This document shows positions 1-10,071 of a DNA stretch of 64,000 bases, piece after piece. Numbering within the stretch: the first letter of the stretch is position 1; each line of letters starts with the position of its first letter. Below the pieces are notes generated by a model. The model worked only from the letters and a program-made list of their open reading frames with translations. It was not told where the DNA came from and did no database searches. Position numbers and translations under genes: made by a program. This DNA is from Arcobacter sp. CECT 8983 (GTDB taxonomy: Bacteria; Campylobacterota; Campylobacteria; Campylobacterales; Arcobacteraceae), in the NCBI RefSeq assembly GCF_004118855.1, contig NZ_PDKF01000008.1, forward strand, positions 124,001 to 188,000, in the 5' to 3' direction.

Positions 1-60
1 ATATCCGTCAGCACCAGCAAGTGCTTCACCTGAAAACTTTACAAGTACTCTTTTGTTCAT
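1..60 (-). CDS. pyrH: UMP kinase, N-terminal fragment (runs off left edge)
   Basis: Only the first 20 codons are in the window. The peptide begins MNKRVLVKFSGEALAG, which matches the glycine-rich phosphate-binding start of bacterial UMP kinase (UMP to UDP, pyrimidine nucleotide synthesis, cytosolic hexamer). The start codon is the CAT at 58-60 read on the minus strand, and an AAGGA ribosome site lies just upstream of it. The identification rests on this short stretch alone, so related amino-acid-kinase family members cannot be fully excluded, but the N-terminus is characteristic. Confidence 0.8.
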   Translation of the reverse strand, partial: MNKRVLVKFSGEALAGADGY

Positions 61-121
61 TGTGTTCCTTTAATAATTACGGGATTATACCTAAAAATTT
101 CTAAAAAAAAAGTTAATAAAA

Positions 122-1189
122 CTAACTTAATGCCCATTCATAAAATGGTAAAACATTTATTTCAATATTTTCTTTTTTTATTGTTTCATTGTTTGAAACG
201 GTAATTATGTAAATTTCTTTGATATCATGTTCATTTGCTGATTTGATAATTTTTTTAAGTTGAGAGCTCATAAGCATTGAATTAAAAAAAGGAATAGAGC
301 ATATAGCAATATTCTCTTTTGGCAAGTAAAAATCAATATAATCTAAATAAAAAATCTCTTGTTTTTTATTAATTAACTCCTGAAAAACAATATTTGTAAG
401 CTCATTTTTAAATTTCTTTTTATGGGTTATTGCATCTAAAAATGCAGAGTTGTATGAGTATATCTTTTTGGGTGCTTTATCTTGATTATATTTTTTTATA
501 AAATAGATAATCTTTTTATCTTCATACTCTTTGCACTTTGTATAGAATTTATCTTTTGAAATTTTTATATCTTGTTTAAGGTTTAAAAAAAGTTGATTTA
601 ATGATTTTTTTTCATCAATATTTTCAAATAGTATTTTTAATATCATTTCACTTGTTTCATCTTGAGTAAATAGTTTTAATACTTGTTGAAGGTGATAATA
701 GACCTTATATTCTGATAAGTTAACTGTTTGAGGTAAATTTCCATGTTTTAGAAAAGTATTAAAGCTTTGGGTAATATTTTGGTTTTTATTTTCATGGAGT
801 AAATACTCTTCAAAATCTAAAGGACTTAAAAACAAATTTTTATATCCTTTTAACTCCTTTTTTTCATATGTAGAAATTATTACACTATCACAATATGGAA
901 TTTTAAATGAAAAATCAAAGTTTTCAAGTACTAATACTTTGATATTATTTCTAAAGATATACTCTTCAAGATTTTCTTTTATTACTTCATAAGAGTTTCT
1001 AATGTCTTTAAAATCGATATATAAGTAATCTTTTGTATCAAAGTTTGATAGATAATCAAAAATAAGAAATGTTTTTCCTGAACCCATTGGACCAGAAAGT
1101 ATTGTCTTGGGATGAGTAATTCTAATCTTTCTTTCAATAAAATTTATTTTAGAAAGTTCAAACTCATGACAATACTCTAAAGTATTCAT
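122..1189 (-). CDS. AAA-type ATPase of the AAA_14/DUF4143-like class
   Basis: A 355-residue protein with a Walker A motif GPMGSGKT at residues 33-40 and a Walker-B-like hydrophobic strand ending in LENFDF near residue 90. The middle part (SPLDFEEYL, then FNTFLKHGNLP) resembles the signature region of AAA_14/DUF4143 ATPases, proteins of unknown cellular role often described as 'ATP-binding protein'. Its ATG overlaps the pdxA stop (ATGA), so it is probably the last gene of a pdxJ-pdxA-ATPase operon, but I see no biochemical link to vitamin B6. No substrate can be assigned. Confidence 0.7.
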   Translation of the reverse strand: MNTLEYCHEFELSKINFIERKIRITHPKTILSGPMGSGKTFLIFDYLSNFDTKDYLYIDFKDIRNSYEVIKENLEEYIFRNNIKVLVLENFDFSFKIPYCDSVIISTYEKKELKGYKNLFLSPLDFEEYLLHENKNQNITQSFNTFLKHGNLPQTVNLSEYKVYYHLQQVLKLFTQDETSEMILKILFENIDEKKSLNQLFLNLKQDIKISKDKFYTKCKEYEDKKIIYFIKKYNQDKAPKKIYSYNSAFLDAITHKKKFKNELTNIVFQELINKKQEIFYLDYIDFYLPKENIAICSIPFFNSMLMSSQLKKIIKSANEHDIKEIYIITVSNNETIKKENIEINVLPFYEWALS

Positions 1190-2124
1190 TTTCTTTTTTC
1201 GTGAAGGACTACAGCCTCTTTTACTGCATTTACATAACTTTTTATATTTATTTTTCTATTTCTTTTATAGGCAATATCAAATGCAGTTCCATGGTCAACT
1301 GATGTTCTTATAATTGGAAGATTTAAACTTACATTAATACTTTGATCAAAGTATAAAGCTTTTAGTGGAGCTAATCCTTGGTCATGGTACATTGCTACAA
1401 AGTATTTGTAGTTTTTCCTTGACATTGGAGAAAAAGCAGTATCAGGTACTAAAGGACCTTTGAAAATCTCTTTATTTAGTTCTTTATTTGCATTTTTAAT
1501 TGCTTTAAAAATTTCTACTTCTTCATTACCTAAAACGCCATTATCGCTAGCATGGGGATTAAGTCCTAAAACACCTATTTTTTTAGCATTTACACTTTTT
1601 TGAAAATCTAAAAGAAAAGTAGTTAAATCTTTTTCATTTATTTTTTTAGGAACTTTTTTTAAAGCACAATGTTCTGTAAAAAGACCTACAAACATTTTTT
1701 TGCATCCTAGCATCATAATTGCATTTTTACCAAAAAAATCCCTTAGAACTTCTGTATGACCTTTATATTTTATTCCTGCTTTATTCCATGCTTCTTTATT
1801 AACAGGAAGAGTTACAATTGAAGTAACTTTTTTGTTTTTAGCAAGATTAATTGCTTTACAAAATGAGTCATATGAAAATTTACCACTTTTTTTTGTAACT
1901 TGTCCAGGTTTTATTTCAAAATCAGCTTTTACATTATGAATCTTAAACTCTTTTGGAATATCAAGTTCTAAAAGTTGTGAAGCATTTTTTAACATAGTTT
2001 TATTTATACAATAAATAGGTTCACAATATGTAGATATTTTTTCATGGGCACTAAGAGCTATTTCTATACCAATACCATTTAAATCACCTACTGAAATAGC
2101 AATTTTAGGTTTTTTGGTACTCAT
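1186..2124 (-). CDS. pdxA: 4-hydroxythreonine-4-phosphate dehydrogenase
   Basis: PdxA oxidises 4-phospho-hydroxy-L-threonine in the DXP-dependent pathway to pyridoxal 5'-phosphate; PdxJ then condenses the product with deoxyxylulose phosphate. The 312-residue protein shows the family start ISVGDLNGIG, the GHTE motif, NPHASDNG, and MYHDQGLAPLK; the histidines in these motifs are the expected divalent-metal ligands. It overlaps pdxJ by 4 bp at its start and the downstream ATPase gene by 4 bp at its end, so it is translationally coupled on both sides. Slightly shorter than the common ~330 residues, as usual in Campylobacterota. Confidence 0.96.
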   Translation of the reverse strand: MSTKKPKIAISVGDLNGIGIEIALSAHEKISTYCEPIYCINKTMLKNASQLLELDIPKEFKIHNVKADFEIKPGQVTKKSGKFSYDSFCKAINLAKNKKVTSIVTLPVNKEAWNKAGIKYKGHTEVLRDFFGKNAIMMLGCKKMFVGLFTEHCALKKVPKKINEKDLTTFLLDFQKSVNAKKIGVLGLNPHASDNGVLGNEEVEIFKAIKNANKELNKEIFKGPLVPDTAFSPMSRKNYKYFVAMYHDQGLAPLKALYFDQSINVSLNLPIIRTSVDHGTAFDIAYKRNRKINIKSYVNAVKEAVVLHEKRK

Positions 2125-2897
2125 ACTAACTCTTTCATATCTTTAATAGCTTTTTCTAATCCTGTGAAAACAGACCTAGCAATAATACTTTGCCCAATAT
2201 TTAACTCTTCAATTGTTTTGATAGATGAAATAAGTCCAACATTTTGATAGTTTAATCCATGTCCAGCAGCAACTTTTAAATTAAGTTCTTGCGCTAAAGC
2301 AGCAGATTTTTTAATATCTTTTCTACTTTTGTTAAGTAAATCTTTAAGTACTTTTTTAGGTAATTCTAACTCTTTAATACAGTGGTGTGTTTGACTTAAA
2401 TTACTATATAACATTGCATAAATATTTGCAAAAGATCCTGTATGAAGTTCTACCCACTCAACTTTTAGTTTAGAACTTAATTCAATCATCTCTTTAGTAG
2501 GATCAATAAATAGTGAAACTTCAATTTCATTGTCATGCAATTTTTTAATAGCTTTTCTGATTTTAGTATAATATGTATCTAAATTAAGTCCACCTTCTGT
2601 TGTAACTTCTTCTCTTTTTTCTGGAACAAGAGTCGCTCTATTAGGTTTTAACTTACAAACTATATCAATGATTTCTTCATCAATAGCACACTCTAAGTTA
2701 ACTGGAAGTGAACTTTGTTCTATAATTGCTTTTGCATCATTATCATGAATATGTCTTCTATCTTCTCTTAAGTGAATAGTAATTTGATCAGCACCAGCAA
2801 GTTTACAAATTCCTAATGCATCAAGTGGGTTAGGGTCATTTATTTGTCTTGCTTCTCTTAAAACAGCTATATGGTCTATATTTACTCCAAGTAACAT
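2121..2897 (-). CDS. pdxJ: Pyridoxine 5'-phosphate synthase
   Basis: PdxJ is a TIM-barrel enzyme that closes the pyridoxine ring from 1-deoxyxylulose 5-phosphate and the PdxA product. The 258-residue protein has the diagnostic start LGVNIDHIAVLREAR, the GADQITIHLREDRRHI segment, and AAGHGLNYQN near the C-terminus for phosphate binding. It is the first gene of the pdxJ-pdxA-ATPase group. Only 11 bp separate it from the upstream trpE stop, and an AGGAAG ribosome site lies in that gap, so it could be co-transcribed with trpE. Confidence 0.97.
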   Translation of the reverse strand: MLLGVNIDHIAVLREARQINDPNPLDALGICKLAGADQITIHLREDRRHIHDNDAKAIIEQSSLPVNLECAIDEEIIDIVCKLKPNRATLVPEKREEVTTEGGLNLDTYYTKIRKAIKKLHDNEIEVSLFIDPTKEMIELSSKLKVEWVELHTGSFANIYAMLYSNLSQTHHCIKELELPKKVLKDLLNKSRKDIKKSAALAQELNLKVAAGHGLNYQNVGLISSIKTIEELNIGQSIIARSVFTGLEKAIKDMKELV

Positions 2898-2908
2898 AGT
2901 CTTCCTTT

Positions 2909-4321
2909 TTATGATAAATCTTTTAATGTTGCAATATTAGCTGCAAGTTTATTTTGAACTTCTAAATATTCTAGTTCTGGTTTTGAATCAGCAACAACTC
3001 CAGCTCCAGCTTGGAAAATAACTTTATCTTCAGTAAGTAAAGTTGTTCTAATTGTAATACAACTATCCATATTCCCATCAAATCCAAAATAAGCAATGCT
3101 TCCAGAATAGAAGTTTCTTTTGATACCTTCAAACTGGGCAATTAATTCCATTGCTCTAATTTTTGGGGCTCCTGTCATAGTTCCTGCTGTAAATGTTGCT
3201 GCAAATAAGTCAAACATATCATACTTTTCATCATCAATTAATGCTTCAACATCTGAAACAATATGCATAACATGAGAGTATCTTTCAACTCTCATAAGGT
3301 CAGTTACTTTTACTGTTCCTTTTTTAGCAACTCTTCCCACATCATTTCTTCCTAAGTCAATAAGCATGATGTGTTCAGCTCTCTCTTTTTCATCTCCTAA
3401 AAGTTCTTGTTCTAGTTCTAAGTCTCTATCTATGTTTTTCCCTCTTTTTCTAGTACCTGCAATAGGTCTTAAAAGAATATGTCCATCTACAAGTCTTATC
3501 ATAACCTCAGGAGAACTTCCAGCAATTGTAAAATCTTCGTATTCTAAGAATACTAAATATGGGCTTGGATTTTTACTTCTTAATGCTCTATAAAAACTTA
3601 AGTGGTCAACTTTTGCTTTTTGGATAAATCTATTTGACATAAGAATTTGAAAAACATCACCACTTTTAATCATCTCTTTTGATTTTGCAACCATTTCAAA
3701 AAACTCTTCTTTTGAGTAGTTGAATTTACCTTCATCTAAAAGTTCTGCTTTTTTTAGTGGTTGATAAGAGTATGGAGTATAAAGTTTTTCTTCGATTTTT
3801 TCTAAATCATCTTTCTTTTCTTCTAAAGAAGTAACCATTACAAGTTTTGATGTTTTGTGGGAAAATCCTAAAATAATGTTAGGACGAATCAAGTCTAAAT
3901 CAGGAATATTTAGTTGGTCAACTAAGTTATCCATTGATTTTTTCAACTTTGGTTCAAACTCTTTACCTATGTCATAACCAACATTTCCAATAAATCCATC
4001 AACTAAACCAATTCCTAGCTCTCTTGCTTTTTCTTTATAGATGGTTTTGTCAAATTGTTTGTAGTACTTTTGTAAAAATTTTAAGGGGTTTGAATCAACC
4101 TCTTTAGTTTCTCCAGCTTCATTTCTAAAAAAAGTTTGATTATTTTCATGCCAAACTCTTTCTCTTTGTCCAATAAAAATAAATGAATAGTTCCCATCAC
4201 TAGAGTTGATAGTACTTTCGAAAAGAAATGTTAGTTCGTTTGAGTATAGTTCTTTAACTTTTTCGTAGATCGACACCGGAGTGAACTGATCTAGAAAAAG
4301 CTCTTTAGAGTAAAATTGCAT
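2909..4321 (-). CDS. trpE: Anthranilate synthase component I
   Basis: Chorismate-binding catalytic subunit that makes anthranilate from chorismate with ammonia supplied by TrpG. The 470-residue protein carries the chorismate-binding domain with LLRPIAGTRKRG, DLGRNDVGRVA, TFTAGTMTGAPKIRAME and AGAGVVADS. The N-terminal FLFESTINSSDG segment corresponds to the tryptophan feedback site (LLES-type) of TrpE, which favours TrpE over PabB. TrpG is not in this window and trpB lies at 13.1 kb on the other strand, so the trp genes are scattered. No leader-peptide attenuator was seen upstream; a SPOR-domain gene lies 14 bp upstream. Confidence 0.93.
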   Translation of the reverse strand: MQFYSKELFLDQFTPVSIYEKVKELYSNELTFLFESTINSSDGNYSFIFIGQRERVWHENNQTFFRNEAGETKEVDSNPLKFLQKYYKQFDKTIYKEKARELGIGLVDGFIGNVGYDIGKEFEPKLKKSMDNLVDQLNIPDLDLIRPNIILGFSHKTSKLVMVTSLEEKKDDLEKIEEKLYTPYSYQPLKKAELLDEGKFNYSKEEFFEMVAKSKEMIKSGDVFQILMSNRFIQKAKVDHLSFYRALRSKNPSPYLVFLEYEDFTIAGSSPEVMIRLVDGHILLRPIAGTRKRGKNIDRDLELEQELLGDEKERAEHIMLIDLGRNDVGRVAKKGTVKVTDLMRVERYSHVMHIVSDVEALIDDEKYDMFDLFAATFTAGTMTGAPKIRAMELIAQFEGIKRNFYSGSIAYFGFDGNMDSCITIRTTLLTEDKVIFQAGAGVVADSKPELEYLEVQNKLAANIATLKDLS

Positions 4322-4335
4322 TATTTAAATAGCCT

Positions 4336-5292
4336 TTAGAATGTTAAAATAAATGCTCCAGAAATATTAAGTTGTTTTTTAATATTGTCTATAGCAAGTT
4401 TTGCTTGTCCTCTTGAGTTGTATGGTCCAATTAAAACTTTATGGAACATTTTATTGTTTATAGAAACTTTATAAATTTTATATTTGAAACCTTTTTTTGT
4501 AATAGTGTCTAAGTATTTATTATTTGGCATTTTAGAAAAAGCACCAACTTGAACAAAAGTACCTGAAGGTTTTTGTGTTATAGTTGAGTTTGAAGATGAG
4601 CTTGTTTTTCTAACAACAGGCTTTGGTTCTGCTTTTTTAACAACAGGTTTTGGTTCTTGTTTTTTTACAACTGGTTTAGGCTCTTCTTCAACTGTTTCTT
4701 TTACATCAAATACATTTGGTTTTGTTTTAGCAACAGGTTGTTCTTTTACTACTTTTTCTTTCTCTTCTATCTTTTCAAGATCAAGATTAGTTGTTGCCTC
4801 TTTTAAAGTAGTTGCTTCTTTGTTATTTTCTTCTTTAATATTTTTTAATTTTTCATTGATGATTTTTTGGTATTGTTCTTCAATGTTCTCATCTTGTAAG
4901 ATAGTTTGAGTATTCTCTTTTTCTGGTGTTGCATTAGAGAAAGACTTATCTTCATTTGAATCATTTGTTAAAAGGCGAATAATGATAATTGTTAATAAAA
5001 ATAGAATAACAAGAACTAAACCTAATACTAGATATTTCTTTTTGTTATCACTATTTTTTGCTGCAGAAGAGGGAGTTTTCCCCAGCATAATATCACTATA
5101 TTCTTGCTCTTCTTGCATTCTAACTTCTCTATCTAAATCAGGATTTAACTGTGGTTGTGGTTGATCCTGATGATTTTGTTGCTCTTGATAAGCTGACTGA
5201 GCATTTTTAATTTCACTTAGTCTTTGTTCAATTTCAGTTTCTTCTTGCTTTAATTGAACTTTCTTAATAAAATCTTCGCCTTTAATTTCCAT
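4336..5292 (-). CDS. SPOR-domain membrane protein
   Basis: A 318-residue, highly charged protein. Order seen: cytoplasmic Glu/Gln-rich N-terminus (1-84), one transmembrane helix (about 87-108), a long Lys/Glu linker with repeats of the type EPKPVVKK (about 200-230), and a C-terminal SPOR domain (about 243-318) containing TFVQVGAFS and VLIGPYNSRGQA. SPOR domains bind glycan strands lacking stem peptides at division septa, so a cell-envelope or division role is likely. It lies between trpE and glyA with short gaps; the neighbours are metabolic and do not refine the role. Confidence 0.85.
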   Translation of the reverse strand: MEIKGEDFIKKVQLKQEETEIEQRLSEIKNAQSAYQEQQNHQDQPQPQLNPDLDREVRMQEEQEYSDIMLGKTPSSAAKNSDNKKKYLVLGLVLVILFLLTIIIIRLLTNDSNEDKSFSNATPEKENTQTILQDENIEEQYQKIINEKLKNIKEENNKEATTLKEATTNLDLEKIEEKEKVVKEQPVAKTKPNVFDVKETVEEEPKPVVKKQEPKPVVKKAEPKPVVRKTSSSSNSTITQKPSGTFVQVGAFSKMPNNKYLDTITKKGFKYKIYKVSINNKMFHKVLIGPYNSRGQAKLAIDNIKKQLNISGAFILTF

Positions 5293-5325
5293 AATTGATC
5301 CTTATTACTTTCGGTTTGACTCCAG

Positions 5326-6588
5326 TTAGTACGTCGACTTATTGTAAATAACAAAATTAGAAGCTAACTCTTTAAGCTCACCTTTAATTTGTTTTTGTAA
5401 ATCTGTATTGTTAATATCATCTAAAATATCAGCAATTTTATTAGCAATGAATTCAAACTCTTTCTCTTTCATTCCTCTTGCAGTAAGTGCTGGTGATCCA
5501 ATTCTTACACCACTTGTAACAAATGGAGATCTTGTTTCACCTGGTACTGTATTTTTATTTACAGTTATACCTGCATTTTGTAAAGCTGCATCTGCATCTT
5601 TACCAGAAAAATCTTTATTTAAAAATGATACTAATACTAAGTGATTATCTGTTCCACCTGATACTATATCATATCCTCTTGCTACTAATACTTCACCAAG
5701 TTTTTTAGCATTCGCTTTTACTTGTTTTGCATAATCTTTCCAAGAAGGATCTAAAATCTCTTTAAATGCAACTGCTTTTGCAGCTATTACATGAACTAAT
5801 GGTCCACCTTGTAAACCTGGGAAAATAGCAGAATTGATTTTCTTAGCAATATCTTCATCATTTGATAAAATGATACCACCTCTTGGTCCTCTTAAAGTCT
5901 TATGAGTAGTTGATGTAACTACATCTGCATAAGGGAATGGACTCATATGCTCACCTGCAGCAACTAAACCTGCAATATGTGCGATATCAGCAAAAAGATA
6001 AGCTCCTACTTCATCAGCGATTTCTCTAAATCTTTTGAAGTCAATCTCTCTTGCATAAGCTGAAGCACCACATACAATGATTTTTGGTTGAACAATTTTA
6101 GCAATATCTAAAACTCTATCATAGTTGATTCTTCCATCTAATTCTACACCATAATAAAATGCTTGATAGTTCTTTCCAGAGAAACTAGGCTTTGAACCAT
6201 GAGTTAAATGTCCACCATGAGATAAATCCATACCTAAGATTTTATCACCAGCTTTTAATAATGCTGCATATACAGCACCATTAGCTTGGCTCCCTGAATG
6301 TGGTTGAACATTTGCATAAGAACATCCAAAGATTTCACAAGCTCTGTCAATAGCTAATTGCTCAGCTTTGTCAGCAAACTCACATCCACCATAATATCTT
6401 TTATATGGATAACCCTCTGCATATTTGTTTGTAAATACAGAACCCATTGTTTCCATTACTGCTGGTGATGTAAAGTTTTCACTTGCAATCATCTCTAAGT
6501 GTGTTGTTTGTCTTTCTAATTCTGCTTCTACTATATCAAAAATCTCTTTATCTGCTTGTTCTAATCTTGCTTCTGTTATGTAGCTCAT
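5326..6588 (-). CDS. glyA: Serine hydroxymethyltransferase
   Basis: PLP enzyme interconverting serine and glycine with transfer of a one-carbon unit to tetrahydrofolate. The 420 residues match the usual bacterial length. Motifs seen: [15 protein letters not shown], the tetrahydrofolate/PLP segment HSGSQAN, and the PLP-lysine region [14 protein letters not shown]. The start is supported by an AAAGG site just upstream. It sits between lysS and the SPOR gene on the same strand, a gene order familiar from Arcobacter-like genomes. Confidence 0.98.
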   Translation of the reverse strand: MSYITEARLEQADKEIFDIVEAELERQTTHLEMIASENFTSPAVMETMGSVFTNKYAEGYPYKRYYGGCEFADKAEQLAIDRACEIFGCSYANVQPHSGSQANGAVYAALLKAGDKILGMDLSHGGHLTHGSKPSFSGKNYQAFYYGVELDGRINYDRVLDIAKIVQPKIIVCGASAYAREIDFKRFREIADEVGAYLFADIAHIAGLVAAGEHMSPFPYADVVTSTTHKTLRGPRGGIILSNDEDIAKKINSAIFPGLQGGPLVHVIAAKAVAFKEILDPSWKDYAKQVKANAKKLGEVLVARGYDIVSGGTDNHLVLVSFLNKDFSGKDADAALQNAGITVNKNTVPGETRSPFVTSGVRIGSPALTARGMKEKEFEFIANKIADILDDINNTDLQKQIKGELKELASNFVIYNKSTY

Positions 6589-6648
6589 TTAAAAGTCCTT
6601 TTCAAATATCTTAATTTATCTAATTAGAAGATAATAGTACCTTATATA

Positions 6649-8172
6649 CTATTTTTCTTCCTCTTCATCTGCGTGTAAATCAATCTCATGTTTGATTGGT
6701 TTCATAGCAGGGAATAATAATACATCTCTAATAGAGTGTTCATTTGTTAACATCATTACAAGTCTATCAATACCAATACCTTGACCAGCACAAGGTGCCA
6801 TACCATAAGATAGTGCATTTACAAAATCTTCATCCATTTCATGTGCTTCATCATCACCAGCATCTTTTGCTTCAATTTGACCTTCAAATCTTTGAAGTTG
6901 GTCTAATGGATCATTAAGCTCAGAGAAAGCATTCGCAATCTCTTTTCCAGCAATAAATAATTCAAATCTATCAGTTAAATGAGGCTTTTCATCACTTCTT
7001 CTTGCAAGTGGAGAAATTTCAACTGGATATTCTGTAATAAATGTTGGGTTGATAAGTTTTTCTTCAACATACTCGTCAAATAACTCACCTTGTAATTGAC
7101 CTAAGTTCATTGCTTCATTTACATCAAGATTTTTCTCTTTCATGAAAGCAATAATTTTATCTTTGTCTTCAGTAATATCAGCAGGAACACCACCAATAGT
7201 TGTAAGTGATTCAATTAATGGAACTTCAGAAAATTTATTAAAGTCAATTTCAACATCTCCATAAGGAAGAGTCATTGGTAAATCTAAATGCTCAAATAAA
7301 TATTCAAAATACTCTTTTGTTATTTCAATTAAATCTTTATAAGTTTTATAAGCCCAATAGAACTCAATAGAAGTAAACTCAGGATTGTGAGTTGCATCCA
7401 TACCTTCATTTCTAAAGTTTCTGTTGATTTCAAATACTGCTTCAAATCCACCAACAATTAATCTTTTTAAATATAACTCTGGTGCAATTCTTAAATATCT
7501 ATCTACACCTAAAGCATTGTGATGAGTAACAAATGGTTTAGCATTTGCTCCACCAGGAATTGGGTGCATCATTGGAGTTTCAACTTCTAAGAAACCTTTA
7601 TCTTCAAAAAATCTTCTAGTAAGTGAGATAACTTTTGATCTAATATGAAAAGTTTTTCTAACTTGAGAATTCATAATTAAATCTAAATATCTTTGTCTAT
7701 ATCTTAACTCTTTATCTTGAATACCATGGTATTTTTCTGGTAGTGGAGAAATAGATTTTGTTAAAATTGTAAGGTCATGTACGTGTAATGAAAGTTCACC
7801 TTTACCAGTAATAAATGGATAACCTGTTACTTCAATAATATCTCCAACTTCAATGTTCTTTTTGAAAACATTATTATAAAAACCTTCTGGTAGATTATCC
7901 CTTGCAACATAAATTTGTAAAATTCCACTTTCATCTTCAATTTTAAGAAAAGATGCTTTACCCATAAGTCTAAAGAATTTAATTCTTCCTGCAACTGTAT
8001 AATGTCTATTTTCATCTCTTTTTTCTTCTTTTTGGAAAATATCTGTATTTACATTTAAATATTTACTAATAGTTGTATTTCTTGCACTATTATTTGCGTA
8101 TGGGTTTACCCCTAGTTCTCTTAAAACATTAGCTTTCTCTATTCTTTGTTGTATATATTTATTTTCAAACAA
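6649..8172 (-). CDS. lysS: Lysyl-tRNA synthetase, class II
   Basis: 507 residues. An OB-fold anticodon-binding domain occupies about residues 55-165 ([19 protein letters not shown]), followed by the class II catalytic core: motif 1 around [15 protein letters not shown], motif 2 [15 protein letters not shown], and motif 3 [13 protein letters not shown]. These together distinguish LysRS from AspRS and AsnRS. The start lies 2 bp after the stop of the upstream cvpA gene, implying coupling. The acidic C-terminal tail is ordinary. Confidence 0.97.
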   Translation of the reverse strand: MFENKYIQQRIEKANVLRELGVNPYANNSARNTTISKYLNVNTDIFQKEEKRDENRHYTVAGRIKFFRLMGKASFLKIEDESGILQIYVARDNLPEGFYNNVFKKNIEVGDIIEVTGYPFITGKGELSLHVHDLTILTKSISPLPEKYHGIQDKELRYRQRYLDLIMNSQVRKTFHIRSKVISLTRRFFEDKGFLEVETPMMHPIPGGANAKPFVTHHNALGVDRYLRIAPELYLKRLIVGGFEAVFEINRNFRNEGMDATHNPEFTSIEFYWAYKTYKDLIEITKEYFEYLFEHLDLPMTLPYGDVEIDFNKFSEVPLIESLTTIGGVPADITEDKDKIIAFMKEKNLDVNEAMNLGQLQGELFDEYVEEKLINPTFITEYPVEISPLARRSDEKPHLTDRFELFIAGKEIANAFSELNDPLDQLQRFEGQIEAKDAGDDEAHEMDEDFVNALSYGMAPCAGQGIGIDRLVMMLTNEHSIRDVLLFPAMKPIKHEIDLHADEEEEK

Positions 8173-8174
8173 TA

Positions 8175-8897
8175 TTAATTTCCTTTTTCCGTATTAGTTG
8201 TATTTTCTTCATTTGAAATTGAATTAGCAATATTTTCTGTTGCTTCTTTTGTTGCTTTTTCAATCTCTTTATTTACTGCTTCTTTTGTAGATTCAATTGT
8301 TTCATTTGTAGTAGTTTTTAAATCTTCAAAAGTTTTTTTTGCTTCTTCTGTAATATTTATTTTTTCACCATTTTCATTAGAGATTTTTTCTTCAATCTTT
8401 TTTGTAAAGTCTGCTGGGTCAAGTTTAATAATAAAATCACCAGTTTTTACAAGAAGAGGGAAAGTTATCGAATTAGAAACTTTATCATCTAAAAGGTTTC
8501 TAAATGACTCAATTTGATAAACAGCATAAGTAATTACTGAAAATATAAAGAATATTTTTGCACTTCCAAATACAAATCCTAAAATTCTATCAAAAATTCC
8601 AAGTCCACTTGCAGAGAAGATGTTACTTAAAATGATTCCAGCTACATATAAAATAATCCAAAAACCAATAAGTCCAACAATAAAACCAATAAGTTTTATT
8701 GTAGCACCGTTTTCAAGTGCTAAAATAGGAGCAATTAAATTTCCAATATCTTCAGAAAGTCTTGAAGCAATAAAAATACCACCTATAATTCCAACTAAAC
8801 CAAAAACCTCTTTTATGAAGCCCTTCATAAGACCTTTTAGACCTAATAAAACAGTAATACTTAAGATTATTATATCAAATGCAGTAAACTCTTGCAT
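8175..8897 (-). CDS. cvpA: CvpA family membrane protein
   Basis: I place the start at 8897 ([11 protein letters not shown]) and not at an ATG 30 bp upstream, because AAGGA sits 7 nt before the 8897 ATG. The resulting 240-residue protein has four predicted hydrophobic helices in the first ~155 residues, including [16 protein letters not shown] and the LGFVFGSAK segment characteristic of CvpA/colicin V production proteins, then a long Glu/Lys/Thr-rich C-terminal tail that is probably coiled. CvpA is linked to envelope stress in other bacteria, but its molecular function is unsettled. Head of the cvpA-lysS-glyA run; divergent from ispG. Confidence 0.88.
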   Translation of the reverse strand: MQEFTAFDIIILSITVLLGLKGLMKGFIKEVFGLVGIIGGIFIASRLSEDIGNLIAPILALENGATIKLIGFIVGLIGFWIILYVAGIILSNIFSASGLGIFDRILGFVFGSAKIFFIFSVITYAVYQIESFRNLLDDKVSNSITFPLLVKTGDFIIKLDPADFTKKIEEKISNENGEKINITEEAKKTFEDLKTTTNETIESTKEAVNKEIEKATKEATENIANSISNEENTTNTEKGN

Positions 8898-8978
8898 AAA
8901 TATCCTTATATTTATAATATGGCGCAATTATATCTTAGTTTTTCTAAAATAAAAGTTTAAGAGATATTAATCTTTTTT

Positions 8979-8987
8979 TGCTAGAAT
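8979..8987 (+). promoter_or_regulatory. Extended -10 promoter immediately before ispG
   Basis: TGC-TAGAAT (TG-N plus a -10 hexamer at 8982-8987) ends 10 nt before the ispG ATG. A transcript from it would start at roughly 8994-8998, leaving zero to four untranslated bases, and no ribosome site is visible before the ATG. This is inference from spacing. Confidence 0.5.
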
Positions 8988-8997
8988 TCTTTCTATT

Positions 8998-10071
8998 ATG
9001 AACAATGTAAAAAGATATCCAACAAAAAAGATTTTCGTAGGTGATGTTGCTATTGGAGGAGACGCTCCAATATCAGTTCAATCTATGACATATAGTAAGA
9101 CTTCCGATGTGGAAGCAACCGTAGAACAAATTAGAGCATTGCACTTTGCAGGGGCAGACATCGTAAGAGTTGCAGTTCCTGACTTAAAAGCAGCAAATGC
9201 ATTAAAAGCTATTAAAGAACAAACTTCTTTACCACTAGTTGCAGATATACATTTTAACTATAAATTAGCACTTATTGCAGCTGAAGTGGTTGACTGTATC
9301 AGACTTAATCCTGGAAATATAGGAGATAAAAAAAGGGTTACTGAGGTTGTAAAGGCTTGTCAACAAAGAAATCTTCCAATTAGAATTGGAGTAAACTGTG
9401 GTTCTTTAGAATCACAATTTGAAGACAAATATGGCCAAACAGCACGTGGTATGGTAGAGAGTGCAGACTATAATATTAAGTATTTAGAGGATTTAGGCTT
9501 TGATGATATTAAAGTATCATTAAAAGCTAGTGATGTTCAACGAACTGTTGAAGCATATAGAATGTTAAGACCTATGAATAATTATCCATTTCATTTAGGT
9601 GTAACAGAAGCTGGAACACAGTTTCACTCAACAATAAAATCTTCAATTGCACTTGGAAGTTTACTTCTTGATGGTATTGGTGATACTTTAAGAGTATCTA
9701 TGACAGGAGAACTTGAAAAAGAGATTGAAGTAGGGCGAGCAATACTTAAAGATGCAGGACTTGTACAAGAGGGCTTAAATATTATTTCATGTCCAACTTG
9801 TGGTAGAATTGAAGCTGATTTAGTCAGTGCAGTAGCAGAAGTTGAAGCAAAAACCAAACATATTAAAACACCTTTAAATGTATCAGTTATGGGATGTGTT
9901 GTAAATGCTTTAGGTGAAGCAAAAGCTGCTGATGTTGCAATTGCATATGGAAAAGGAGTTGGGCTTATCATTAAAAAAGGTGAAACAATAGCAAAACTTC
10001 CAACAGACCAATTATTAGATAGATTTTTAAAAGAAGTAGAATTTGAAGCAAAGAAAGAGGGCAATAATTAG
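8998..10071 (+). CDS. ispG: 4-hydroxy-3-methylbut-2-enyl-diphosphate synthase (flavodoxin)
   Basis: GcpE/IspG is the [4Fe-4S] enzyme that converts MEcPP to HMBPP in the MEP isoprenoid pathway. The 357-residue protein contains the TIM-barrel part with [10 protein letters not shown] and [20 protein letters not shown], and the C-terminal cluster domain with CPTCGR and [12 protein letters not shown], whose three cysteines are cluster ligands. The ATG at 8998 is the only good start but lacks a Shine-Dalgarno sequence. The TAG stop shares its last base with the GTG start of dnaB, so the two are tightly coupled. Confidence 0.97.
   Translation: MNNVKRYPTKKIFVGDVAIGGDAPISVQSMTYSKTSDVEATVEQIRALHFAGADIVRVAVPDLKAANALKAIKEQTSLPLVADIHFNYKLALIAAEVVDCIRLNPGNIGDKKRVTEVVKACQQRNLPIRIGVNCGSLESQFEDKYGQTARGMVESADYNIKYLEDLGFDDIKVSLKASDVQRTVEAYRMLRPMNNYPFHLGVTEAGTQFHSTIKSSIALGSLLLDGIGDTLRVSMTGELEKEIEVGRAILKDAGLVQEGLNIISCPTCGRIEADLVSAVAEVEAKTKHIKTPLNVSVMGCVVNALGEAKAADVAIAYGKGVGLIIKKGETIAKLPTDQLLDRFLKEVEFEAKKEGNN

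Noticed and set aside
9624-10064. 146-codon open frame opposite ispG
   Set aside because: Same reason: complement of a well-supported coding region.
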